DNA of 64,000 bases from Cohnella algarum (GTDB lineage: Bacteria; Bacillota; Bacilli; Paenibacillales; Paenibacillaceae), in contig NZ_JAFHKM010000002.1 in assembly GCF_016937515.1 (NCBI RefSeq), forward strand, positions 4,025,001 to 4,089,000. The letters are read 5' to 3'. Below the pieces are notes generated by a model, which saw nothing but the letters and a program-made list of their open reading frames with translations, was not told where the DNA came from and made no database searches. The position numbers and the translations under genes are program-made. Below, piece by piece: positions 9,613 through 17,155 of the stretch; position 1 is the first letter of the stretch, and every line of letters starts with the position of its first letter.

Positions 9613-10521
9613 TTAAAGGCTGTTTTTCTCCAGCTCGCGCTGAAAGCGGCCGATGCAGTACTCGCATAAAAACGATTTTTGCTTGGCCTCGGATTTGAGC
9701 CAGCCGATTTGCGTTTCGCGCTGAGGGAACGAGGCGATTTCGACCATGGCGAATTCGCCGTTCCGGTAGGCGGGATGGTGAACGAACGAGTAATCGTGTC
9801 CGACGGTGACCGCAATATTTTCCTCAAGGGCGGTTTGAATCGCTCCGGCGTTGTTGGTGGTAAAAAGAATCGAAGGCTCTCCGTGCCGCGAGCTGAAGTC
9901 GGCGATAAAATCGTCCAGGAAGTTGTCCTGGTAAAGAACCCAATCCAGCTTCAACAGTTCCTCCGGGGAAACGGTTTTTTTTCGCGCGATCGGGGAGTTC
10001 CCGTTTGCCATAATGACCAGTTTCACTTGTTTGGAAGCCTCGAATTCAAGGCCGTTCAGCTGCCGGATATCCTTCGGATAGACGGCGACAAGCCCGACGT
10101 CGGTCCGGTTCGCCCGAATATCCTCGACGATGGACATCGAGTCCTTTTCCTCGATGGCGATTCGGAGTCGGGGATTTTCTTTTTTTATGGATGCGATCGT
10201 CTGCACGAGCAAAGGCATAAGGCCCGGAAACGCCGCGATTTGCAGCTTGCCTTCGATCAATTGCCGGTCATGCAGCGCCGTTTGTTTCATTTCGTTCAGC
10301 TCATGAAGCACTTTGAGCGCCTGGCGGACGATTTTTTTTCCTTCTTCGGTCACGGTCGCGCCCGTGCGGGAGCGAAGGAAAACCGCTACGCCCAATTCGG
10401 CTTCCAGCCGGGCGATCGACTGGCTGATCGCGGATTGGGTCACGTGCAGATGGGCGGAGGCGGCCGACAAGGATCCCGTTTTGGCGACCTCGACGACATA
10501 TTCCAGTTGTTCGATATTCAT
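9613..10521 (-). CDS. LysR family transcriptional regulator
   Basis: The 302-residue protein has the N-terminal winged helix-turn-helix of the family in residues 1-60 (EQLEYVVEVAKTGSLSAASA, then VTQSAISQSIARLEAELG) and a type-2 periplasmic-binding effector domain from about residue 90. It converges with the SDR gene, leaving 15 bp between stops, so it is not in the usual divergent arrangement with a target. Its effector and regulon are unknown. Confidence 0.9.
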   Translation of the reverse strand: MNIEQLEYVVEVAKTGSLSAASAHLHVTQSAISQSIARLEAELGVAVFLRSRTGATVTEEGKKIVRQALKVLHELNEMKQTALHDRQLIEGKLQIAAFPGLMPLLVQTIASIKKENPRLRIAIEEKDSMSIVEDIRANRTDVGLVAVYPKDIRQLNGLEFEASKQVKLVIMANGNSPIARKKTVSPEELLKLDWVLYQDNFLDDFIADFSSRHGEPSILFTTNNAGAIQTALEENIAVTVGHDYSFVHHPAYRNGEFAMVEIASFPQRETQIGWLKSEAKQKSFLCEYCIGRFQRELEKNSL

Positions 10522-10729
10522 CTTGTAATCCCTCGGAGTTTACTTCGTCTTATAGGAAAGTATAATCGATAAGCATCGCTAAACGAAAGGCTGACGCGAT
10601 TTTCAAACGATTGGAAAAACGTCTGACTTCGTCCTTGAGAAGACGGTCTTGAGAAATCGGGCTTCCTTGAGCGGGGTGGAGCGGGGGAGCGGGATAACAC
10701 GGGTCGAGACGGGGTTAGGCGAAGCTTGG

Positions 10730-10907
10730 TTGGATTTTGTCCAATCAAAACCGGTTTTTTCGCGCAATGCGTCATCTTCGTTGGATTTTGTCCAATCGGG
10801 CGGGGCGGTTTCGTCCATTCCAGGCGAAATGGCCGTTTCTCGTTGGATAAAATCCACTCTAGGCCGCGGTTTCCCCGTTTCCCGCTCCATTGATTGGATA
10901 AAATCCA
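10730..10907. repeat. Four-copy palindromic intergenic repeat
   Basis: Four short palindromes sit in the 452-bp gene-free stretch 10522-10973. Two read TTGGATTTTGTCCAATC (10730-10746 and 10781-10797); two read TTGGATAAAATCCA (10843-10856 and 10894-10907). The first pair and the second pair are each spaced exactly 51 bp, with 62 bp between pairs, so the unit appears duplicated and inverted. No credible gene covers them. A degenerate relative may lie at 8638-8665. I read this as a dispersed REP-like element. Confidence 0.7.
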
Positions 10908-10917
10908 TTATAGGCAA

Positions 10918-10955
10918 GCGACCCCCCTCTTCTTGAAAAGGAAGAGAAGGGTCGC
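10918..10955 (-). terminator. Hairpin downstream of the sugar symporter
   Basis: GCGACCC and GGGTCGC arms, extended by AGAGAAG/CTTCTT pairing, form a stem-loop 19 bp beyond the symporter stop. There is no proper T tract, so terminator function is only probable. Confidence 0.4.
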
Positions 10956-10973
10956 TCTTTGGCGGCCGAGGGG

Positions 10974-12368
10974 TTATTTTCGCTTCGCCGGCGTCCAAAG
11001 CGCTTCGATTTGCTCCAGCGATTTGCCCTTCGTTTCGGGAACGAAACGCCAGGTGAACAGCACCGTAATCAGCGACATCGCTCCGAACGTCCAGTAGGTG
11101 GCGGCCGGTCCCGCCGAACCGAGCAGCGGGGGGAACGATTGGGAAACGACGTAGTCCGCCGCCCACAGCGCCATCGAAGCGATCGCCGTCGCGCGGCCGC
11201 GCACGCGGTTCGGAAAAATTTCGGACAGCAAAACCCAGACGACCGGGCCCAGCGAGACGGCAAACGCCGCTACGTAAACGAGGATCAGCACCAGCACGAC
11301 CGGGCCCGTGCTTTGGCCCGAGTGAAAGACATATCCGATCAGCAGCAAGCTGATCGTCATGACCGACGAGCCGGCCAGGAGCAGCGCCTTCCGCCCGGCC
11401 TTGTCGATCAGCCAGATCGACAAAATCGTAAACGCGAAATTGATGAAGCCGACCAAAATTGTCTGCACGAGCGCCGCGTTCGTGCCCGCGCCCGTTTCCT
11501 TCAAAATTTCCGGCGCATAATAAAGAATGGCGTTGATGCCGGTCACTTGCTGCAGAATCGCGATGACGACCCCGACGAAGAGCGCGAACCGAAGGCCCGG
11601 CTTGAACAGCTCGCGATAGGTCGCTTTTTTCTCCTTGAAGGAAGCTTTAATATCCAGAACTTCTTGCTTGGCCGCTTCTTCCCCGTGAACGCGGAGCAAA
11701 ATGGACAGCGCCTCCTCGGCTCTTCCTTGCTTGATCAGCCAACGCGGGCTTTCGGGAACGAGGAACAGAAGAACCATGAACAGGATGCCCGGAATCGCGC
11801 CGACGCCGAACATCCAGCGCCAACCTTCGGAAACGTCCCACGCGTCGTTGCCGTAACTCGCGATGCCGGAGTTGACGAAATAGGTAAGGAAAATTCCGGT
11901 AACGGTCGCGAACTGGTTAAGGGCGACGAGCCGCCCGCGGTATTGGGCCGGCGCGATTTCGGCATTGTAGAGCGGGCACAGGGTCGAGGTGATGCCGATC
12001 CCGAGCCCGCCGATCATCCGGAAAACGATATATCCCGCGAACGTTTCCGGAAGCGCCGAGCCGATCGAACCGACGATGAACAGAACGGCCGCGGCGATAA
12101 GCACCTTTTTCCTGCCGAACCGGTCGCTGAGCGTTCCGGACAACGCGGCGCCGACGATGCACCCGATGATCAGGCTGGAAACGGCCCAGCCGACCTGAAC
12201 GTCGTTCAAATTGAATTTTTCCGTCATGAAGCCGATCGCTCCGGACACGACGGCGGTATCGAATCCGAACAGCAGCCCTCCGAGCGCGGCGACGATCGAG
12301 ACGATCGTCACGTATTTCATGTTCGGACGGTTTCCTTGTTCGGGCCATGTAACGGTTTTGGTTTTCAT
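10974..12368 (-). CDS. Sugar porter family MFS transporter (sugar:H+ symporter)
   Basis: This 464-residue protein has twelve predicted membrane segments and sugar-porter signatures: LFGFDTAVVSGA in TM1, SDRFGRKK after TM2, the PESPRWL motif before the central loop, the QQVTGINAILYYAP segment in TM7, and the PETKGKSLEQIE C-terminal motif. The family includes XylE, AraE and GlcP and imports pentoses or hexoses with protons. It lies downstream of, and in the same orientation as, a sugar-sensing two-component trio but is separated by a terminator at 12562-12591, so it probably has its own promoter driven by that response regulator. Confidence 0.92.
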   Translation of the reverse strand: MKTKTVTWPEQGNRPNMKYVTIVSIVAALGGLLFGFDTAVVSGAIGFMTEKFNLNDVQVGWAVSSLIIGCIVGAALSGTLSDRFGRKKVLIAAAVLFIVGSIGSALPETFAGYIVFRMIGGLGIGITSTLCPLYNAEIAPAQYRGRLVALNQFATVTGIFLTYFVNSGIASYGNDAWDVSEGWRWMFGVGAIPGILFMVLLFLVPESPRWLIKQGRAEEALSILLRVHGEEAAKQEVLDIKASFKEKKATYRELFKPGLRFALFVGVVIAILQQVTGINAILYYAPEILKETGAGTNAALVQTILVGFINFAFTILSIWLIDKAGRKALLLAGSSVMTISLLLIGYVFHSGQSTGPVVLVLILVYVAAFAVSLGPVVWVLLSEIFPNRVRGRATAIASMALWAADYVVSQSFPPLLGSAGPAATYWTFGAMSLITVLFTWRFVPETKGKSLEQIEALWTPAKRK

Positions 12369-12561
12369 GAGCGTTGCCTCCCTTCGCTGCCTTGCAAAAC
12401 GGCTTCCCGCAAGGGAAGCGAAACCCAGTATAGCATGATGAAAAAGCCGAAGGCGGAACGAACAGCTTCATTAATTTGCGCCAAAACCGCACAATCCTTC
12501 GATGCGGCCGCCGGGCGAAAGAACGACGGGGGACGATAGCATTTTTTTGTCCGACCCGCGC

Positions 12562-12591
12562 AAAAAAATCCGCCTCCCGGAGGAGACGGAT
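12562..12591 (-). terminator. Rho-independent terminator after the response regulator
   Basis: On the minus strand a 10-bp stem (ATCCGTCTCC pairing with GGAGGCGGAT) is followed by seven T. It lies just beyond the response regulator stop and insulates the symporter gene. Confidence 0.75.
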
Positions 12592-12606
12592 CGGCATGCG
12601 CGGATG

Positions 12607-13941
12607 CTAGGATTCCGGCGCAAACGCGGCCCGAAACTCGGACGGCGTGACGCCGGTTACTTTTTTGAACACGCGGCTGAAGTAGTTCGGATCGTTATAA
12701 CCGACCTCGTAGCTTACTTCCTTGATGCTGAGGCGATCTTCCCCGATAAGCTCCTTCGCCCGGTCGATCCGCAGCCCGGTTAAAAAGTCGATGAACGTCT
12801 CGCCGGCATGCTGCTTGAACACTTTGCTGAAATAAAAAGGGTTCAAATGCACGAATTCCGCCACGTCCTCCAGCGACAAGTCTTCCGCGAACCGGCTGCG
12901 GATGTAGGCTTTCGCCCGGTCGATGACCGTCGAGGTCTGCTCTTCCCGGATTTCGCGAATGCGGTTCAGCGCGGACATGACGTAACTGCGTTGGGCGGCG
13001 TCTTCGGCTCCTTCCCGGGGGAAGCCGACGGCTTGTCCCTGCTTCAAATCGTCGAACGGGCAAATTTGGCCTTCCCGGTCGGAACAGGCGGAGGCGAACA
13101 CCGCTTCGAAATACGAGCGGCGCAGCCCTTCCGTTCCGGAGCGGAGCGTCCCGATTCCGACCGACAGGCCGATCGCCAGCTCGCCGCGAACCGTGTCGCG
13201 AAGCTTTTCGCCGAGCTGCACGGCCTCCGCCTTCCCGTCGCCGTCCGCTTGCTGCGGCTTGCGCGCGAACAACGCCAAATGGTGCTCGAGAATGGAGCTG
13301 ACGATGCACCGGGCATGGGACTTCGCGTATCGGCGAATCGTCTCGAACAGCATTCGCCTGTCCGGGCCCGATACGTGCCCGGAGAAGGCCAGCACGAGGC
13401 AACGGCAATCGTCCAGCGGAAAGTCGAGCCAGGACGCCAGTTCTTCGGGCCCGGCGCCCGAAACCTGATCGACCATCAGCGTGAGCGCCAACTCGTTTTC
13501 GACAAGCGGCTGCAGCGCGTATACTCTGCTTTTCAGTTCGAGCTGCTCGGCTTTGGCGTCTTTTTCCCGGTCCAGCTCGTCCTTCAGACGCCGCAGAAGG
13601 TTCGCGATTTGCTCGCGGCCGGCGGGCTTGACGATGTATTCCTTCACGCCGAGGGACAGCGCTTCCTGCGCATAGGAAAAGTAATCGTAGGCGGTCACGA
13701 GCACAAGCTTGGCTTCGGGCAGCGTTTTCCGGATTTCCTTCAGCGCCTCGAGCCCTTGAATGCCGGGCATCTGCACGTCCATGAACACGATGTGCGGGCG
13801 CCGCTCCTCCGCGGCTTCGATCGCCTGCCTGCCGTTTTCGGCGTGAAGGATCTCGAACGTATCGGGAAGCTCCCGCCCAACGATCCACTCCAGGCCTTCC
13901 CGTTCCAGCGCTTCGTCATCCGCGATCATCAATCGGTACAT
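12607..13941 (-). CDS. AraC-type response regulator (YesN-like)
   Basis: The 444-residue protein has a receiver domain (1-120) with acidic pocket DDE at 8-10, phospho-acceptor Asp55 in VFMDVQMPG and the conserved Lys in YIVKPAG. A middle region is followed by a C-terminal AraC double helix-turn-helix (~residues 335-440; LSLEDVAEFVHLNPFYFSKVF-like and GYNDPNYFSRVFKK). The start lies inside the end of the kinase gene (26-bp overlap), indicating translational coupling. It is the output of the binding protein-kinase-regulator trio, and the most likely target is the sugar symporter just downstream. Confidence 0.92.
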   Translation of the reverse strand: MYRLMIADDEALEREGLEWIVGRELPDTFEILHAENGRQAIEAAEERRPHIVFMDVQMPGIQGLEALKEIRKTLPEAKLVLVTAYDYFSYAQEALSLGVKEYIVKPAGREQIANLLRRLKDELDREKDAKAEQLELKSRVYALQPLVENELALTLMVDQVSGAGPEELASWLDFPLDDCRCLVLAFSGHVSGPDRRMLFETIRRYAKSHARCIVSSILEHHLALFARKPQQADGDGKAEAVQLGEKLRDTVRGELAIGLSVGIGTLRSGTEGLRRSYFEAVFASACSDREGQICPFDDLKQGQAVGFPREGAEDAAQRSYVMSALNRIREIREEQTSTVIDRAKAYIRSRFAEDLSLEDVAEFVHLNPFYFSKVFKQHAGETFIDFLTGLRIDRAKELIGEDRLSIKEVSYEVGYNDPNYFSRVFKKVTGVTPSEFRAAFAPES

Positions 13942-15385
13942 CGGTCTGCGTTTCCTCCTTTGTCAACGGGATGCGAATCGCGATCGTCGTCCCGAATCCC
14001 GGCCGGCTCCGGATCTCGACGGCGTCGTCGCGCCCGCAGAACAATTGCAGCCTCCGGAACACGTTGCGGGTGCCGAGACCGGACGACTTTCCTTCGGAAG
14101 CGAATCCGGCCGACGGCTCGTAGTCCATCCGAAGCAGCGCTTGCCGGGTCTCTTCGTCCATGCCGGCGCCGTTGTCCGCGATTTCCACGATGGCGTTCCG
14201 GCCGTCGGGGGCGCGACGCACGGAAAGCCGGATGACGGCGTTTCGTTCCAGGCTTTCGATGCCGTGGACGAACGCGTTTTCGACCAGCGGTTGGATCGTG
14301 AGCGGCGGGATCGGCGTGTCCAGGACCGACTCGTCGATTTCGGTTTCGAACCGGAAGCGGTCGCGGAACCGGGCTTTCTGGATGGCGACGTACGCGTCCG
14401 CTTGTTCCAGCTCGTCTTTAAGGCCGACCGGCTCGTCCAGGCGGCGCAAATTGTAGCGAAGCATGCGGGACAGGGAGACGATCAGGTCGGACGTCCGCTC
14501 CGCGCCTTCCAGCAGCGCCAGCTTCGACAGCACGTTGAGCGAATTGTACATGAAATGAGGCCGGATCTGGCTTTGCAGCGCCTGCAGCTCCAGTTCCTTG
14601 ACGAGCCGGCTTTGCTCCAGCATTTCGCGGTCCCGCCTCGCGGACGCTTTCAAGTCGGCCAGCATTTGCCGAAACGCGCCGGAGAGCGTACCGAGCTCGT
14701 CCTTGCCGGCGGCGGGAAGATCGGGCGGCGTCTCGTAGGTGCGATGTTCGGAGACGTGCTTCGCCGCTTTGACGAGCCGGCCGACCGGATCGGTCACGCC
14801 GCGGGAAATCCAGACGGCAAGCGCGACGCCGAGCGCCGTCTGGGCGACGAAGACGGCGGCCCCGAGCCGGTTCATGCGCGCGTTCTCCTCCTGGATCCGG
14901 CGGAAAATCGGCTGGTCGAACGCCAGCTCGAGATCGACGAGCCGCTGCGCCTCCTCGCGGACGAAGCCCGCGATTCGTTCGGCCGATTCGTATCGCGACA
15001 GCGCATCGGACGGATAAGCTGCGGCAAGGGCGGCTTTCTCCTCCTTTGCCAGCGAGTCAAGAAGCCGAAGGTAGCCGGTCCCGGCGGCGCCCTGGGAAGC
15101 GGGGCGAACGGTTCGCTCAAGCTCTCCGGCGCGCCGGATCAACTCCTCGATGCCGCCCGCCGCCCCGGTTCGGCTTTCGGGATTCGGGTCGAGCAAGTGC
15201 GCGTAAAGCGCCTGGAGCGACCGGTCCGCGGCCTCGACCGATTGCTTGTAGGCAAGAATGCGATCCATCATCCGGTCGTAGCTTCGCTGGACGATCGTCG
15301 AGCTTTGAAAAAGGAAAAAGGTGACGGTATTGGCGAGCAGGACAAGGAGCGGGATAACCAGCAGCAGCTTCGCGCGGATCGACAT
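13916..15385 (-). CDS. Sensor histidine kinase (YesM/LytS-like)
   Basis: The kinase has 489 residues: TM1 at ~6-26, an extracytoplasmic segment, TM2 at ~175-197, HAMP, then a His_kinase domain with phospho-accepting His277 in QIRPHFMYNSLN, an N-box QPLVENAFVHGIE, DNGAGMD and GLGTRN for ATP. The ATG at 15385 is chosen because GGAGGTGAATAA precedes it and the previous gene stops one base upstream. A much longer open frame extends left of this start but overlaps the binding-protein gene and is not coding. The very short sensor region suggests it senses through the anchored sugar-binding protein. Confidence 0.92.
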   Translation of the reverse strand: MSIRAKLLLVIPLLVLLANTVTFFLFQSSTIVQRSYDRMMDRILAYKQSVEAADRSLQALYAHLLDPNPESRTGAAGGIEELIRRAGELERTVRPASQGAAGTGYLRLLDSLAKEEKAALAAAYPSDALSRYESAERIAGFVREEAQRLVDLELAFDQPIFRRIQEENARMNRLGAAVFVAQTALGVALAVWISRGVTDPVGRLVKAAKHVSEHRTYETPPDLPAAGKDELGTLSGAFRQMLADLKASARRDREMLEQSRLVKELELQALQSQIRPHFMYNSLNVLSKLALLEGAERTSDLIVSLSRMLRYNLRRLDEPVGLKDELEQADAYVAIQKARFRDRFRFETEIDESVLDTPIPPLTIQPLVENAFVHGIESLERNAVIRLSVRRAPDGRNAIVEIADNGAGMDEETRQALLRMDYEPSAGFASEGKSSGLGTRNVFRRLQLFCGRDDAVEIRSRPGFGTTIAIRIPLTKEETQTDVPIDDRG

Positions 15386-15386
15386 T

Positions 15387-16388
15387 TTATTCACCTCCGG
15401 AGCCGTTTCCGTCCGAAGGCGCTGACGGGCTTCGGGCGAGCACGGTCGTCGGAACGACGTGCTGCGATTGCCCGAGGGGCTCGCCTTGAAGGAGGGCATG
15501 CAGCAGCCGGACCGCTTCTTCGCCCATCCGGTAAGGATGCTGGACGACCGACGCTTCGATTTTGCCCGACTGGATCGCTTCCTTCGTATTTTCCAGATCG
15601 TCGAACGCGAACACGCTGACGTCCCCGACGCCAAGGCGCTGGACAGCTTCCGCGATGCCGAGGCCGTCCAGCGCGCTGAAGCCGACGATCGCGCGAAGCT
15701 CCGGGAACTCCTGCAGCAGTTCCGCAGCCTGCTCCGCCGCTTGGAGCCGGGAAATGTTGGAGATGCGGACGTCGGCAATCGAGAGGCCGGGATAGCGGGA
15801 GACGACGTTTCGGAAGCCTTCGAGCCGAAGCCGCTGATTCGTTGCCTCGCTGCCGAGCAGGACGCCGATTTCGCCCTCGCCGTCCAGTTTGCGGGCGACC
15901 AGTTCCCCCATTTGGGCGCCGGCAAGCTCGTTGTCCGAACCGACGTAAGCGATTCGGCGGCTGTTCGGCTCGTCGGCGTCGACGGTTACGACGGGAATGC
16001 CCCGTCGGACCGCTTCGTCGATCAACCGCGCGTAGACAGGATCGTTCAAGCCTTGCACGAGCAGCGCGTCGGCTCCCTTGGCCACCGCCTTTTCCAGCAG
16101 GCGGGTTTGCTCTTCCGGGTCGATCCGCGTCGGCCCGGCGTATTCGAGCTCCATGCCGTAAGACTCGGCCGCCTCTCGCGCTCCGCTTTCCAGCGATCTC
16201 CAGAACGGGTTGTTCAACTCCTGGGAAATCAGTTCGATGCGAAGTCCCGAAGGTTCGCTCGGCGCGGGCGGGTCCAGCTGCGTCGTCAATTTGCGGATAT
16301 TCAAAGCCGACAGGCCGAAGCCGGCGAGAAGGCCGATAAAGATAAGCGAAAGCAGGATAATGGCCAGCTTCCGAAGTCGGTTCGTCAT
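15387..16388 (-). CDS. Membrane-anchored sugar-binding protein, co-sensor of the two-component system
   Basis: This 333-residue type-1 periplasmic-binding protein resembles RbsB/YtfQ (IELISQELNNPFWRSLESGA; LVQGLNDPVYARLIDEAVRRGIPVVTVDAD). It has one N-terminal hydrophobic segment (~7-27) and no lipobox cysteine, so it should stay anchored as an uncleaved helix. AAGGAGT lies 8 bp before the ATG. It is the first gene of a tight operon with the kinase and regulator and has no ABC permease or ATPase beside it. This matches XylFII-LytS type systems, where the binding protein presents the sugar to the kinase rather than to a transporter. Confidence 0.88.
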   Translation of the reverse strand: MTNRLRKLAIILLSLIFIGLLAGFGLSALNIRKLTTQLDPPAPSEPSGLRIELISQELNNPFWRSLESGAREAAESYGMELEYAGPTRIDPEEQTRLLEKAVAKGADALLVQGLNDPVYARLIDEAVRRGIPVVTVDADEPNSRRIAYVGSDNELAGAQMGELVARKLDGEGEIGVLLGSEATNQRLRLEGFRNVVSRYPGLSIADVRISNISRLQAAEQAAELLQEFPELRAIVGFSALDGLGIAEAVQRLGVGDVSVFAFDDLENTKEAIQSGKIEASVVQHPYRMGEEAVRLLHALLQGEPLGQSQHVVPTTVLARSPSAPSDGNGSGGE

Positions 16389-16712
16389 CGGGGCGTGACT
16401 CCTTTGGCGAGAGGGATAATTCGCAAGCCTCATTATAGCAAAAGATGTCCCGATTTTAAGAATTTTAACGGCGGAAGGGCAAAAAGCGGACTGAATGACT
16501 GCATGGCTGAGGGCGGCGGGTTTTGCGGGCAGGAAGGGAACCGGTCGGAATTGCGGCAACTGCAACGCTTGTCGGAAACGTCAAGCGGAAACCCCGCTCC
16601 AGGCAGAGCATCACTAAATCTTTCCGGATTTCATTACGGCGAGGACATGAAAAAGCTGTTCGGAGAACGGCTCGCATGGGAGCTGGAAACGGATCTCCTC
16701 CTCATCAGCCGG

Positions 16713-17089
16713 ATGTCGCTATCGACCTTTACCGCCGCGGCCGCCGCCTGGATCGCCCTGTTTCTCGTTTTCGCAACGTCGGGCAATTGTTCATGTCCAT
16801 CGCGCTGTCCAATTCGATTTCCCGAACGCTGCCGAAGGAGCGGGCGGGCGTCGGCATGGGGCTGTTTTCGATGCTGAACTTCATGTCCCAGGCGATCGCC
16901 GCGGGCATTTACGGCAGGGCGATCGACGCCGGCGCGGCCGCGAGCTGGAATCCGGCCAACGCGTCCGGACGCGGCTTCGTCTTCAGCAACATTTATCTCG
17001 TTCTCGCCGTGCTGCTGCTGGCCGTTCTTGCCGTCTATTATTTTCTGCAAATCCGGACGCGAAGCGCGGACGTCGGCCTCGGTCATTGA
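16713..17089 (+). pseudogene. Remnant of a TetA(L)/DHA2-type MFS efflux transporter (C-terminal end)
   Basis: The last ~105 codons encode an MFS efflux C-terminus (NSISRTLPKERAGVGMGLFS, then FMSQAIAAGIYG and a final TM helix). The preceding TM-like stretch (16713 to ~16780) is in another frame; one base is missing near 16785, where the family has FGNVGQ. No G/C run is involved, and the N-terminal three quarters of the gene is absent, so this is a true decayed remnant. The stop codon overlaps the -35 box of the htpG promoter. Nothing recognisable lies between 16389 and 16712. Confidence 0.7.
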
Positions 17090-17114
17090 CATCAATTTGG
17101 AGGAATGATATAAA
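17086..17114 (+). promoter_or_regulatory. Sigma-A promoter of htpG
   Basis: TTGACA (17086-17091), a 17-bp spacer and TATAAA (17109-17114) form a near-consensus vegetative promoter. The predicted start of transcription (~17120) falls at the edge of the CIRCE element. Confidence 0.85.
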
Positions 17115-17124
17115 AAAAGAGATG

Positions 17125-17151
17125 CTGGCACTCGAAGGATGAGAGTGCTAA
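17125..17151 (+). promoter_or_regulatory. CIRCE operator (HrcA binding site) upstream of htpG
   Basis: The element reads CTGGCACTC, 9 nt, GAGTGCTAA. The right arm is identical to the CIRCE consensus, the left arm differs at two outer positions and the spacer is the canonical 9 nt. It lies between the htpG -10 box and start codon, where HrcA would block transcription and the mRNA hairpin could affect translation. In Bacillus subtilis CIRCE controls the hrcA-grpE-dnaK and groESL operons, and htpG is not a CIRCE gene. Confidence 0.9.
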
Positions 17152-17155
17152 TACG

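Noticed and set aside
10959..12539. A 526-codon plus-strand frame over the sugar symporter
   Set aside because: Antisense shadow of a twelve-TM transporter; its charged repetitive translation mirrors the hydrophobic codons.
15386..15925. N-terminal extension of the histidine kinase
   Set aside because: The open frame overlaps the binding-protein gene in another frame; the kinase has an excellent ribosome binding site and start at 15385.
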